Positions 37,027 to 46,389 of a stretch of 64,000 nt of DNA are shown here, piece after piece. Every line of letters starts with the position of its first letter. Positions within the stretch are counted from its first letter, which is position 1. Made by a program: the position numbers and the translations under genes. The stretch spans positions 1,178,001 to 1,242,000 of the forward strand of contig NZ_CP107006.1 of the NCBI RefSeq assembly GCF_022867795.2, read 5' to 3'. This stretch comes from Chitinophaga horti. GTDB lineage: Bacteria; Bacteroidota; Bacteroidia; Chitinophagales; Chitinophagaceae. The notes below the pieces were generated by a model. It worked only from the letters and a program-made list of their open reading frames with translations. It was not told the origin of the DNA and did no database searches.

Positions 37027-39309
37027 ATGAAATTGACTTTCAGGATAGCCAAATTGGAACTGAGCAACCTGTTTTACTCCCCGGTAGCCTGGGTGGTATT
37101 GATCATATTTATGGTGCAGGGTGGATGGGAGTTCAGCGCCATGCTGGAACGTATGGAACGCACACACCAGATGGGGGCTTCCAGGCCGGGTATTACCGAT
37201 ACCATGTTTGCCAGCTACTTCGGCATCTTCACTAAAATAAAAGATTACCTGTACCTGTACATCCCTTTGCTCACGATGGGCCTTATCAGCCGCGAAACCG
37301 GCAGTGGCTCCATCAAACTGGTGTATTCATCACCGGTAAAAGTGAGTGCCGTGGTATGGGGTAAGTACCTCGCCATGGTGTTCTACTGCATGTTGCTGAT
37401 GCTGAGCCTTGTGTTGCTGGCGGTCATGACAGCCATTTCCGTAAAAGACGCGGATCTGTCGCTGGTGTACTCCGGTATCCTGGGCCTCTTCCTGCAGATT
37501 TGCGCATACGCGGCCATCGGCTTGTTCATGTCATCGCTCACCACGTACCAGGTAGTGGCGGCCATTAGTACGTTGGCACTGCTGGCGGGCCTTAACTATG
37601 TAGGTAAATTGTGGCAGGACATCGATTTCGTACGTGACATCACTTACTTCTTATCGATTTCGGGCAGGGTAGATGAGTTTATCGGCGGACTGGTATCCAG
37701 CAGGGACGTGTTTTACTTCCTGATCGTGATCGTCCTGTTCGTAGGGCTCACTATCTTCAAGCTGCGGGGCGACAGGGAATCTAAGCCATTGCTGGTGAAA
37801 AGTATGCGTTACGCTTTGCTCATAGCTGTCGCTTTGGGATTGGGCTACATTACTTCCCGTCCGACTTTATCTGTTTATAAAGATATGACGGCCACCAAAC
37901 GCCGCACGCTCACACCTGTTACACGCGATATCGTCAGCAAACTGAAAGGCCCGCTGGAAATTACAACGTACGTGAACCTGCTGGACGTAAACTATTTCGC
38001 TGGTTTGCCAATGTCCCGCAACAGTGATTTGTCCCGTTACGACCAGTACTTCCGCTTTAAGCCGGATATCGAGGTGAAGTATGTATACTACTACGATACC
38101 ACCAAAAACGACGACCTGTTTGCTCGCTATAAAGGCGTGCCGGCTCCCGAAGTAGCCAGGCAGATGGCTAAAACCATGAAGCTGGACTTCGACATGTTCC
38201 TGTCACCTGCAGAAATTAAAAAGCAGATCGATTTAAGCGGTGAACAAAACCGCCTGGTCCGCAAGCTGACCTGGAACGGCAAAAGCACGATGCTGCGCAT
38301 GTTCGACGACCTGATGCGCCAACCCGGCGAACAGGAAACTGCCGCTGCACTGAAACGATTGGTAGAAGGTCCTGCCAAGGCCGTTTTCCTTATCGGTCAT
38401 AATGAAAGAAGCCTGCGTCGCATGGGCGATAAAGACATCAAACTTTCTACTGCTGAAATTACCTTCCGTAACTCTCTCGTTAACCAGGGTTTTGATGCGG
38501 TAGAAGTTACGCCAGGTGAAAGTATCCCGGCTGATGCAGCCGTGTTGGTGATCGCAGATCCGCTTACACCATATGACGCTGCTCAGCTGGAAAAAATCAA
38601 GCAGTATATCGATGCGGGCGGTAACCTGCTCATCGCCGGCGAACCTACACACCGTGGAAATGTGCAGCCGGTGCTCGACCTGCTGGGTGTGAAACTCGAC
38701 GACGGCATTGTGCTGCAACGTAGCGAGGACTTTGCGCCTTCGTTGTTCCAGGCGCCGATGACGACGCAGGGCATGCAGTTGCTCGGCAGCAGGCCATCGC
38801 CGCGACTGGAGGCTGGTATGGTGTTTCCTGGCGCAGCTACCTTGTCATGGACGGGCGGCGGTGCATTTGATATCACACCGCTCGTGGCTACGAACGCCGG
38901 TAATTCCCTCCGTCGCGTAGGGCCCATTGCCGATAGTCTGCGCACGGTCACCTTCAACGCCGATCTGAAAGACGAGCGCGGTGCATTCCCCGTAGTAGCA
39001 GCTTTGAAAAGAACAGTGGGGCCGAAAGAGCAGCGCATCATCATATCCGGCGATGCCGATTTTATGAGTAATGCCGAACTGCTGCGCAGCAACCCGCAAA
39101 CAGCCAATTTTGTGTTTTTGATGGAAATGTTCCGCTGGTTCAGTCACGATGAGTACCCGGTAAGCGTATACCGCGAGCCTTCTAAAGACGATGCCATCCT
39201 GGTATCCGCAGGTGGCGCCAATGCGATTAAATGGCTGCTGGTAGGTGTATTGCCTGCCCTCATCGCCCTGGGCGTAGCGGCCATGCTGCTGATCAGGAAG
39301 AGAAGATAA
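37027..39309 (+). CDS. Fused ABC-2 permease and GldG-like auxiliary protein
   Basis: This is a 760-residue membrane protein. Residues about 1-245 form an ABC-2 type permease like GldF, with helices at roughly 18-33, 75-95, 112-145, 150-170, 178-195 and 228-242, and the conserved LISRETGSGSIKLVYSSPVK segment. A further helix near 258-275 precedes a large periplasmic GldG-like domain (about 285-725). That domain contains TLTPVTRDIVSKLKGPLEIT, VFLIGHNERSLRRMGD and ALVIADP/VLVIADPLTPYDAAQLEKIKQYIDAGGNLLIAGEP. A final helix (about 735-755) ends in RKRR. In flavobacteria gldF and gldG are separate genes; here they are one polypeptide. It would pair with the ATPase five bases upstream. The exported substrate is unknown. 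Confidence 0.88.
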   Translation: MKLTFRIAKLELSNLFYSPVAWVVLIIFMVQGGWEFSAMLERMERTHQMGASRPGITDTMFASYFGIFTKIKDYLYLYIPLLTMGLISRETGSGSIKLVYSSPVKVSAVVWGKYLAMVFYCMLLMLSLVLLAVMTAISVKDADLSLVYSGILGLFLQICAYAAIGLFMSSLTTYQVVAAISTLALLAGLNYVGKLWQDIDFVRDITYFLSISGRVDEFIGGLVSSRDVFYFLIVIVLFVGLTIFKLRGDRESKPLLVKSMRYALLIAVALGLGYITSRPTLSVYKDMTATKRRTLTPVTRDIVSKLKGPLEITTYVNLLDVNYFAGLPMSRNSDLSRYDQYFRFKPDIEVKYVYYYDTTKNDDLFARYKGVPAPEVARQMAKTMKLDFDMFLSPAEIKKQIDLSGEQNRLVRKLTWNGKSTMLRMFDDLMRQPGEQETAAALKRLVEGPAKAVFLIGHNERSLRRMGDKDIKLSTAEITFRNSLVNQGFDAVEVTPGESIPADAAVLVIADPLTPYDAAQLEKIKQYIDAGGNLLIAGEPTHRGNVQPVLDLLGVKLDDGIVLQRSEDFAPSLFQAPMTTQGMQLLGSRPSPRLEAGMVFPGAATLSWTGGGAFDITPLVATNAGNSLRRVGPIADSLRTVTFNADLKDERGAFPVVAALKRTVGPKEQRIIISGDADFMSNAELLRSNPQTANFVFLMEMFRWFSHDEYPVSVYREPSKDDAILVSAGGANAIKWLLVGVLPALIALGVAAMLLIRKRR

Positions 39310-39330
39310 TTTTAGTACCAACCATGTAGT

Positions 39331-39363
39331 AAAGGTCGCACCACTATTGGTGCGGCCTTTTTT
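39331..39363 (+). terminator. Rho-independent terminator after the GldFG-like gene
   Basis: A 13-base stem (39331-39343 with 39348-39360, one G-T pair) has a four-base loop and is followed by further T residues. Confidence 0.9.
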
Positions 39364-39461
39364 GTGCGGAGTCCTGTCTGCCTGAAAAGGTTGCCTTGCA
39401 AATCCTTTTTCACTACATTTATACCGATTTCAACCAAAATGACCGCATAAGTGGAGTGCGA

Positions 39462-40031
39462 ATGGCCGAGCATCTAAGTAACGAAAAGGAACTGCTGGCG
39501 GAAATAGGACGTTCCAATGAACGGGCATTCGAACAGATCGTCCGTTTTTATTTTCCGCACCTGCTGCCTTTCAGCGTGAGTATAACAAAAAACAGGGCGG
39601 TAGCCGAAGATATTGTGCAGGAGGCATTCATTCGCCTCTGGCAGCGCCGTCATGACTATGAGCAGTTCTATAACTTACGCGCCTGGCTGTTTACCGTTAC
39701 TTCCAATCTTTCCCTTACTTACATTAAGAAGATGGCCCTCGAAGGCAATTTGCTCCGCCACCTGGAGCAGCCGGAAGCGTCGCGTGCTACCGAAGCGGAA
39801 GAACGGCTGCATTTTAAAGAAAGTGGCCTGCTGCTGCAAGAGGCCATGTTACGCCTGCCGCCACAACAGCGGGAAGTATATCGCCTCAGCCGGTACGAGG
39901 AACTGTCGATACCCGAAATAGCAGAAAAATTGCACCTTTCGCCCAATACGGTCAAGAACCATTTGGTAAAGGCATTGCAGTCTGTACGCGGGTTTATCAG
40001 CCAACGGGGAACTTTTTTTATATTTTTTTAG
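39462..40031 (+). CDS. ECF-type RNA polymerase sigma factor (second module)
   Basis: This 189-residue sigma factor starts at the ATG at 39462. The frame is open earlier from 39396, but those residues do not match sigma factors. Region 2 contains AFEQIVRFYFPHLLPFSVSI, AVAEDIVQEAFIRLWQRR and RAWLFTVTSNLSLTYIKK. Region 4 contains LRLPPQQREVYRLSRYEEL and SIPEIAEKLHLSPNTVKNHLVKAL. A TACATTTA at 39414-39421 is one base from the -7 consensus, with TTG about 20 bases before it. It is followed after 75 bases by FecR, then STN-SusC, SusD and two TlpA-like genes. It is only distantly similar to the sigma factor at 29202. Confidence 0.93.
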   Translation: MAEHLSNEKELLAEIGRSNERAFEQIVRFYFPHLLPFSVSITKNRAVAEDIVQEAFIRLWQRRHDYEQFYNLRAWLFTVTSNLSLTYIKKMALEGNLLRHLEQPEASRATEAEERLHFKESGLLLQEAMLRLPPQQREVYRLSRYEELSIPEIAEKLHLSPNTVKNHLVKALQSVRGFISQRGTFFIFF

Positions 40032-40106
40032 CGGGGACTAGTCCTAAACCATTTCCCGTTAGTTATATCATTGTTGCAACCAATTAATCATTTCATCTAT
40101 TCCACC

Positions 40107-41264
40107 ATGTTAACGGAAAACGAAGAAAAAGTCCGTATGCTCCTGGGCAGGTACTATCAAGGTACGATTGCCGGTGCGGAGGCTGCGGAGCTGGCTGAAT
40201 TGCTGAAGGACGACCGTTACGACGGTATCGCGGAGGAAACGCTGATGGCGTTTTCCGGCGAGGTTTTGCCCTGGCATGACGAGCAGGTGGCGTTAGACCG
40301 GATGGTGGAGCGTTTAAAAGATGTAACGGCAGGTACGGCAAAACCTTTCTGGAGGCGCCCCTTACTACGCTGGACCGCCGCCGCGGCAGTATTGGTACTG
40401 GCAGCGACGGCCACTTACCAGTTCTGGCCACGCCCGCAGGCACCAGCGGTAGCGGCCGCCCGTTACGCCAACGATGTGCAGCCTGGCAGCAACCGCGCCG
40501 TGCTCACACTCGACGATGGTAAGCAGGTAGTACTCGACGATGCCGGTAACGGTCAGATAGCGCAACAGGGCCAGTACATTGCGAACATTGCGCCCGGACG
40601 TATTGCGTATACGGTGAATAGTACCATACCCGGACCGCTTAAATATAATAAGCTCTCCACGCCTAAAGGAGGTAAGTTCCAGTTGGTACTGCCGGATGGC
40701 ACAGAAGTATGGCTGAATGCGAACAGCTCATTATACTACGAAACAACGCTCTCCGGAAACGAAAGAGTGGTGGAGTTGAGAGGGGAAGGCTATTTTAAAG
40801 TGGCGCCGCATGTGTTGCGCCCCTTCATTGTAAAAATGCCGGGCGGACGTAAAGTAGAAGTATTAGGAACGGAGTTCAATGCCAGTGCGTACGAAGAAGA
40901 TGAGGTGATCACAACTACGCTGGTGAATGGTGCAGTAAAGGCAGACGGAACGTTGCTACGTCCGGGTCAGCAGGCCCGCTCCGGCAGCAATGGCGTACAA
41001 CTGCAGCAGGATGCAGATGTAACGGCGGCCATAGCGTGGAAGAATGGCATGTTCGTGTTTAACGACGCCTCCATAGAAGACGTCATGAAACAACTCGACA
41101 GGTGGTATGATCTGGAAGTCGTATATGAAAAAGGAGCAGTAAAGGAGCGATTCAACGGCACCATCTCGCGTGAGGTGCCATTAAGCAAAGTGTTGGAGTT
41201 ATTTGAATTAACAGGGCTAGTACATTTTAAAATAAACGGCAAAACAATAACAGTAAACTCCTGA
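40107..41264 (+). CDS. FecR-family anti-sigma factor with DUF4974
   Basis: This 385-residue protein starts at ATG 40107; an in-frame TTG at 40071 is less likely. The cytoplasmic N-terminal part (1-85) is followed by a transmembrane helix (about 88-108, WTAAAAVLVLAATATYQFW). The FecR domain contains STPKGGKFQLVLPDGTEVWLN, GEGYFKVAP and VEVLGTEFNASAYEEDE. The C-terminal DUF4974 contains WKNGMFVFNDASIEDVMKQL and DRWYDLEVVYE. It would sequester the sigma factor encoded upstream and receive the signal from the STN domain of the SusC at 41396. The layout is the same as the module at 29202-35981. Confidence 0.95.
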   Translation: MLTENEEKVRMLLGRYYQGTIAGAEAAELAELLKDDRYDGIAEETLMAFSGEVLPWHDEQVALDRMVERLKDVTAGTAKPFWRRPLLRWTAAAAVLVLAATATYQFWPRPQAPAVAAARYANDVQPGSNRAVLTLDDGKQVVLDDAGNGQIAQQGQYIANIAPGRIAYTVNSTIPGPLKYNKLSTPKGGKFQLVLPDGTEVWLNANSSLYYETTLSGNERVVELRGEGYFKVAPHVLRPFIVKMPGGRKVEVLGTEFNASAYEEDEVITTTLVNGAVKADGTLLRPGQQARSGSNGVQLQQDADVTAAIAWKNGMFVFNDASIEDVMKQLDRWYDLEVVYEKGAVKERFNGTISREVPLSKVLELFELTGLVHFKINGKTITVNS

Positions 41265-41395
41265 TGAACAGCTGCGTCAGGTAACAACAACGAACCATTA
41301 TCTAGTGTAGATGAACAATGCCGCCAGGCTTAGCACGGCGGTGTTGTACGGCAACTATTCTTTGTAGCGATTATTTATCACCCAAAATCTAATGT

Positions 41396-44300
41396 ATGAT
41401 TTTTAATGCCTGGCATAAAGTCCAGCAGGGCTCCTCATGCCTGCCAACCAGCCTTTCGCAGCGGTTATTAAAAACCGGGTGCTTGTCCATCTTACTTCTT
41501 TTATCTACCATCGCCCTCAAGGCACAAACCGTAACATTGAAACTGCGCGACGAGCAGTTGTCCAAAGCATTTAAAGAAATCGAAAAACAAACAGGTTACA
41601 CTTTCATTTATGGCAGAGACCAGCTGAAAGGTGCCCGTCCGGTTACGGTCAATGCGATCAATTCGCCACTCAATGGCGTACTGGCATTATTGTTCGCCAA
41701 CCAGGACCTTACATACGCGATTAAAGACAACAAGTACATCGTGGTATCCGCGAAGCAGCGTTTGAATAATAGTAATGCAGTGCCCAACGAGAGCATCCAG
41801 TTTTTGTTGTCGGGGCGTGTCACCGATGATGGCGGTACGCCGCTGCCGGGCGTGAGTGTTCGGGTGCTGCCCACCGCAACGGGCGTAACTACTACTGCTA
41901 CCACGAACGATAACGGGTCGTTCAGTCTCAATGCGCCCGACAGATCGGAACTGCAGTTCTCTTTTATCGGCCACGAACCGGTAACGGTGGAAGCCCGTGC
42001 GGGCAAAGCGTTAAGTGTAGTGCTGAAGCGTACCGCATCCAAACTGGAAGAAACGGTTATCACCGGCTACACTGCTAAAAGCGCCAAAGAACTCACCGGC
42101 GCCGTGCAGCGCGTTACGGGCGAGCAGCTGCGGAACAGTGTGATTACGCCCAACGCTTTATCTATGCTGAAAGGCAAAACCACGGGTTTGTATATTACCG
42201 AAAACTCAGGTGAGTCCGGCGCAAAGGGACAGGTGATCGAACGCGGACAGTCGTCTATGGCTACACCGACGAACGGTTACTTCGGTCCGTTGATCGTGGT
42301 GGACGGTGTGATCACGAACTACCAGAACATGCAGGACGCCGTAAACCCGGCCGACGTAGAAGATATTGCGATCCTTAAAGATGCTTCCTCCACCGCGATC
42401 TACGGTTCGCGCGCAGCGCAGGGCGTCATTGTGATCACCACCCGCAGGGGTAAGGCAGGTCGCACCGGCGTAAACCTGAATATGCAATATGGCATGATCC
42501 AGCCCGTGCGTGACATCCGTTTTATGAATACGACGGAGCTGATCTCCTTCATGGATAAACAAATGCAGCGATACTGGGAGCAAACGCCGTCTATACAGGC
42601 GCAATTCCCTAACGTGGCCGACTTCATCCAGCAACGCCGCGTGTACAACGATGCTGATAAAGCAAATAATTTCAACTGGGAAGATGCGATCTATAGCAAT
42701 GGCAACTTCCGTAATACAGAGCTGAACATCAGCAGTGGTAATGATAAGACGAAGTTCTACGGCGGAGTAGCCTGGTATAAAGAAAATGGCGCCCTGTACG
42801 ATAACAGTTTCGATCGCAAAAGCGTTCGTCTGAACATCGACCAACAGGTAAGCAAACAGTTTTCTGTGGCGTTCAACGTAAGCTCTATTATCGATAAAAC
42901 CATCAAACGTAATGGCATTCCCGAGTTGTACATGATCCAGCCTTTCCAGAGCCCTTACAAGGCCGATGGAACATATGCCGATAGCCTGCCCGTGAAGCAA
43001 TCCAGCAACTACGGACCGGTGTTTACCACCTGGACGCAGAACTTCCTGGCCGAAACGGCGTACGACAATACCGCGATCACCCGTGTGCAAAACCACCTGG
43101 GTGCCATCAAACTGAAGTACGACCTGTTCCCCTGGTTGTCTGTGCAAAGCGCCAACTCCATCAACTACATGAATACGAACGCCAATTCTTACCTCGATCC
43201 GCGTTCCTATTCCGGAAAGTTTGGCGGTTATCCATACCTGTTCAACGCTGCCAGCCTGATTATCCCGAACGGTACCCTTACCATCCGCGATACCCGTTAT
43301 ACCGATTACCTTACTTCCAATACCATCAACTTCCGCAAATACTTTGGCAAACATTCAGTGGCCGTGCTGGCTGGGCAGGAGTGGGGCAAACGTACCACCG
43401 AAGTGATGGCCGCCGATATGTATAATGTATTGCCTGGCGAACGTAATGCCGGTGCTGCCAAAGGTTACGGCAGCGCGGTGTACCTGGCTTATTATACTCC
43501 GGCTACGCCACCCGCAGCGCCAATCGGCAGCCTGCAGGAGCGGGCTACTTTTTCCGTGTTCGGACAGGCAGACTATAACTACGATCAGCGCTACTTCGCA
43601 TCCGGTTCCGTACGTACAGATGCGACGACCAACTTCGGCCGCGCAAAAAGGTATGGCACGTTCTATTCCATCAGCGGCGGCTGGCTGCTCTCGCGTGAAG
43701 GTTTCCTCGATGGCGTAAAAGCGATCAACAACCTGAAACTGCGCGCAGTGTACGGCACTTCCGGCCGCGACCTGGGCGATGGCTATCTTAATACGACGTT
43801 CTATACAGATGGCCCGCGTTACGGCGCGCAAAGCAACATCGGTTCGTCGATCTCCCAATTGGCGAATCCCGACATCTCATGGGAAACCATGTATAGCACG
43901 AACGTAGGCCTCGATGTAAGCGTGTGGAACAGGATTGATGCAACGATCGATCTGTACCATAAACGAAGCAGTGGCCTGTTACAGAACGTGAGCCTTACCT
44001 CCGCACAAGGCTCGCTCACCCAGTACCAGAACGTTGGAGAGATCGTGAACAAAGGCCTTGAATTAATGCTGAACGGCCACGCTGTGAAAACGAAGGACTT
44101 CAACTGGATGATCAACTTCAACATCAGCTTTAATAAGAATGAACTCACTTCGCTTTACCAGGATTCACTGCGCGACAGTTATTCCAATACTTATTACCGC
44201 AAGCTGGGAGAGGACATCAACGTGATCAAAGCCATCGAGTTCGTAGGCATCAACCCTGATAATGGGAACATGATCCACCGTAACTACGATGCCGCCGGTA

Positions 44301-44902
44301 AGGCAGTAGATGTGGAGGGCATTGGCGCTACCACCAACCTCGCCAACTGGCGCCCCGTAGGTTCTGCTACCCCGAAGTTCTTCGGCGGCTTTACCAATAC
44401 GTTTAAGTACCGCCAGTTCACCCTCAGCGCCGAATGGTGGTTCCAGTATGGTAACTATGTGATGATGTCGCTCGTGAACAACTTTCAGTCGCCCACGGCG
44501 CCGCGCCTGGGCCGTAACAACGTATTATTCGGCGATAACCAGCACGTATGGGAAGGCCCCGGCGATACCAAAGCTAATTACCCGGATGTGTTCAGCACCA
44601 ACCCCAATGCATGGAGTGCGCTCACTTACCGCTCCTCCCGCCTATGGGGCGACGCGAGCCACGCGCGTTTGCGTAATGTGCGCTTTACGTACGAGCTGCC
44701 GCGTAAACTCATCCAGCAATGGAAAATGCAGCAGTTCAGCGCCTACGTAAGCGGCGATAACCTGTGGGTGTTGAAACGTAAGGACTTTGTAGGGGCCGAT
44801 CCGGAAGGCGCAACGCTGAGCAGCAATACGGCCTTTGGCGGTGTAGGTACAGGCTTCGCTAACCCGCGTCGTTTCGTAGCAGGTATTAATGTTGGGTTTT
44901 AA
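41396..44902 (+). CDS. SusC/RagA TonB-dependent receptor with STN domain
   Basis: This 1168-residue receptor has a signal anchor within a longer N-terminus (hydrophobic part about 28-42, ending LKA-QTV). The STN domain (about 44-120) contains VTLKLRDEQLSKAFKEIEKQTGY and VLALLFANQDLTYAIKDNKYIVV. A carboxypeptidase-regulatory-like domain lies at about 135-205 (LSGRVTDDGGTPLPGVSVRVL). The TonB-box-like ETVITGY precedes the plug, which has DAVNPADVEDIAILKDASSTAIYG and the VITTRRGKAGRTG motif. The barrel ends in VAGINVGF. It is preceded by a 131-base gap after fecR without an obvious terminator. The SusD follows after 18 bases. Ligand binding should activate the upstream sigma factor. No hydrolase is linked. 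Confidence 0.95.
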   Translation: MIFNAWHKVQQGSSCLPTSLSQRLLKTGCLSILLLLSTIALKAQTVTLKLRDEQLSKAFKEIEKQTGYTFIYGRDQLKGARPVTVNAINSPLNGVLALLFANQDLTYAIKDNKYIVVSAKQRLNNSNAVPNESIQFLLSGRVTDDGGTPLPGVSVRVLPTATGVTTTATTNDNGSFSLNAPDRSELQFSFIGHEPVTVEARAGKALSVVLKRTASKLEETVITGYTAKSAKELTGAVQRVTGEQLRNSVITPNALSMLKGKTTGLYITENSGESGAKGQVIERGQSSMATPTNGYFGPLIVVDGVITNYQNMQDAVNPADVEDIAILKDASSTAIYGSRAAQGVIVITTRRGKAGRTGVNLNMQYGMIQPVRDIRFMNTTELISFMDKQMQRYWEQTPSIQAQFPNVADFIQQRRVYNDADKANNFNWEDAIYSNGNFRNTELNISSGNDKTKFYGGVAWYKENGALYDNSFDRKSVRLNIDQQVSKQFSVAFNVSSIIDKTIKRNGIPELYMIQPFQSPYKADGTYADSLPVKQSSNYGPVFTTWTQNFLAETAYDNTAITRVQNHLGAIKLKYDLFPWLSVQSANSINYMNTNANSYLDPRSYSGKFGGYPYLFNAASLIIPNGTLTIRDTRYTDYLTSNTINFRKYFGKHSVAVLAGQEWGKRTTEVMAADMYNVLPGERNAGAAKGYGSAVYLAYYTPATPPAAPIGSLQERATFSVFGQADYNYDQRYFASGSVRTDATTNFGRAKRYGTFYSISGGWLLSREGFLDGVKAINNLKLRAVYGTSGRDLGDGYLNTTFYTDGPRYGAQSNIGSSISQLANPDISWETMYSTNVGLDVSVWNRIDATIDLYHKRSSGLLQNVSLTSAQGSLTQYQNVGEIVNKGLELMLNGHAVKTKDFNWMINFNISFNKNELTSLYQDSLRDSYSNTYYRKLGEDINVIKAIEFVGINPDNGNMIHRNYDAAGKAVDVEGIGATTNLANWRPVGSATPKFFGGFTNTFKYRQFTLSAEWWFQYGNYVMMSLVNNFQSPTAPRLGRNNVLFGDNQHVWEGPGDTKANYPDVFSTNPNAWSALTYRSSRLWGDASHARLRNVRFTYELPRKLIQQWKMQQFSAYVSGDNLWVLKRKDFVGADPEGATLSSNTAFGGVGTGFANPRRFVAGINVGF

Positions 44903-44920
44903 TCTGAAAAGCGTAATCAC

Positions 44921-46387
44921 ATGAAAAAATCAAGATACTATATATCCGCACTGCTGCTGTTGTCGCTGGCAGGTGCATCCTGTAACAAACAGCTGGACGA
45001 GCTGCGTCCGCATAACGTGATCTTCGAAGAGCAACAGTTTTCGTCACCAGCCGGTTATACGAGAGCCTTATGGGGCGCTTATTCCAGTATTGCGGGACTT
45101 GCTGTAACCGGAGGTTTCAACTATAACGACATTCAGCTGTTCCTGGGCGAGGCACATGGTAACAACATCCGCGCACTGGATGCGGGTGTAAACAAAAACA
45201 CGAACGCCTTCAACTACCTTAATTCTGCGGAAAAGGACTTGTCCTATACCCACGATTACTGGCGCGGCAGCTACCAGGCGTTACTGCTCATCAACAAAAT
45301 ACTCGACAATGTTAAGCCCGAAGAAACGAATGCCGAAATCCTGCAGGCAAAAGGGGAAGCATTGTTCCTGCGCGCATACGTGTACTTTAACATCTCCCGC
45401 GTATATGGCAAACCTTATTACCAGGACGCGGCGAATAGTCCGGCCGTGATGTTGGTGACCACCGCTAATAATGGTACGGCATTCGCGCCGCCACGGGCGA
45501 CCGTGAAGCAGGTGTATGAACAGGTGATCGCCGACTTACAGGCGGCGTTGCCCTTACTGAAGGCCCAGAAAACGAACAGTTTCGCATCCCGCTATGCGGT
45601 GTTTGGCCTGCTCTCCCGCGTATACTTATACATGGGCGGTACTTTCACCCAGCCAGATGTGGAGGCTAATAAAAAAGCCCGGGAGTATGCTGATTCGGTG
45701 ATCCTGCATGGAGGTTACACGCTGTTACAGGGCGCTGCATATACGAGCTACTATGCATCTGACGCACCGGGCAACAAAGAAGACATCTTCGCAGTAAACG
45801 CCCAGTATAACAATGGCTCCATCTCCAGCTTGTTCGCGATGCCTTCTCAGATCAATTATAGTGGCGGATTGTATCGCCCTTCACCAGATCTGCTGGCGCA
45901 ATACCAGCCTGCTGATCTGCGTAAAAAATTCTTCGTGAAAAATGTGACGCCCGGCAACCCGAACGATACGCTGGCCAGTGTTAAGTACATGTTAGGCTAT
46001 GTATCGATTTATAGTCCATCGCCCAACCGCTACCTGCGCCTGGCAGAAGTGTACCTGAACCGCGCAGAGGCGGCGGTAAAGGCGGGTGACAATGGCGCGG
46101 CGCTTACCGACCTGAATGTCATCCGCAACCGCGCTGGTATCGGTGATACGGCTAATATCACCGGGCTGCCACTGTTCAATGAGATACTCAAACAACGCCG
46201 GATGGAACTGGCGTTTGAAGGACATAACAGCTTCGATTACTTCCGTAACGGGCTGCCGATGATCCGTAACTATACATCCGGTAGCTCCGGTACGATGAAC
46301 ATCAGTGCCACGGACCCGAAAATACTGCAACGTATACCGGCAGACGAAATCACCGGCAATGGTAACCTTACTCAAAACGAACAATAG
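44921..46387 (+). CDS. SusD/RagB-family lipoprotein
   Basis: This 488-residue partner of the SusC at 41396 has lipobox Cys21 (LAGASC). SusD elements include EALFLRAYVYFNISRVYGKPYY near residue 145, YAVFGLLSRVYLYMGG, RYLRLAEVYLNRAEAAVKAG and LKQRRMELAFEGHNSFDYFRNG. It ends NGNLTQNEQ rather than the NP-x-W/L ending of the other SusDs here. It is followed after two bases by a TlpA-like thioredoxin gene, so the redox proteins are part of the same operon. Confidence 0.94.
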   Translation: MKKSRYYISALLLLSLAGASCNKQLDELRPHNVIFEEQQFSSPAGYTRALWGAYSSIAGLAVTGGFNYNDIQLFLGEAHGNNIRALDAGVNKNTNAFNYLNSAEKDLSYTHDYWRGSYQALLLINKILDNVKPEETNAEILQAKGEALFLRAYVYFNISRVYGKPYYQDAANSPAVMLVTTANNGTAFAPPRATVKQVYEQVIADLQAALPLLKAQKTNSFASRYAVFGLLSRVYLYMGGTFTQPDVEANKKAREYADSVILHGGYTLLQGAAYTSYYASDAPGNKEDIFAVNAQYNNGSISSLFAMPSQINYSGGLYRPSPDLLAQYQPADLRKKFFVKNVTPGNPNDTLASVKYMLGYVSIYSPSPNRYLRLAEVYLNRAEAAVKAGDNGAALTDLNVIRNRAGIGDTANITGLPLFNEILKQRRMELAFEGHNSFDYFRNGLPMIRNYTSGSSGTMNISATDPKILQRIPADEITGNGNLTQNEQ

Positions 46388-46389
46388 TT

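Noticed and set aside
41325..41350. Short palindrome (CCGCC...GGCGG) between fecR and susC
   Set aside because: Only five paired bases and no T-tract, so it is not a convincing terminator.
42206..43354. 382-codon open frame on the minus strand
   Set aside because: It is antisense to the STN-SusC receptor, a shadow of its codon bias.
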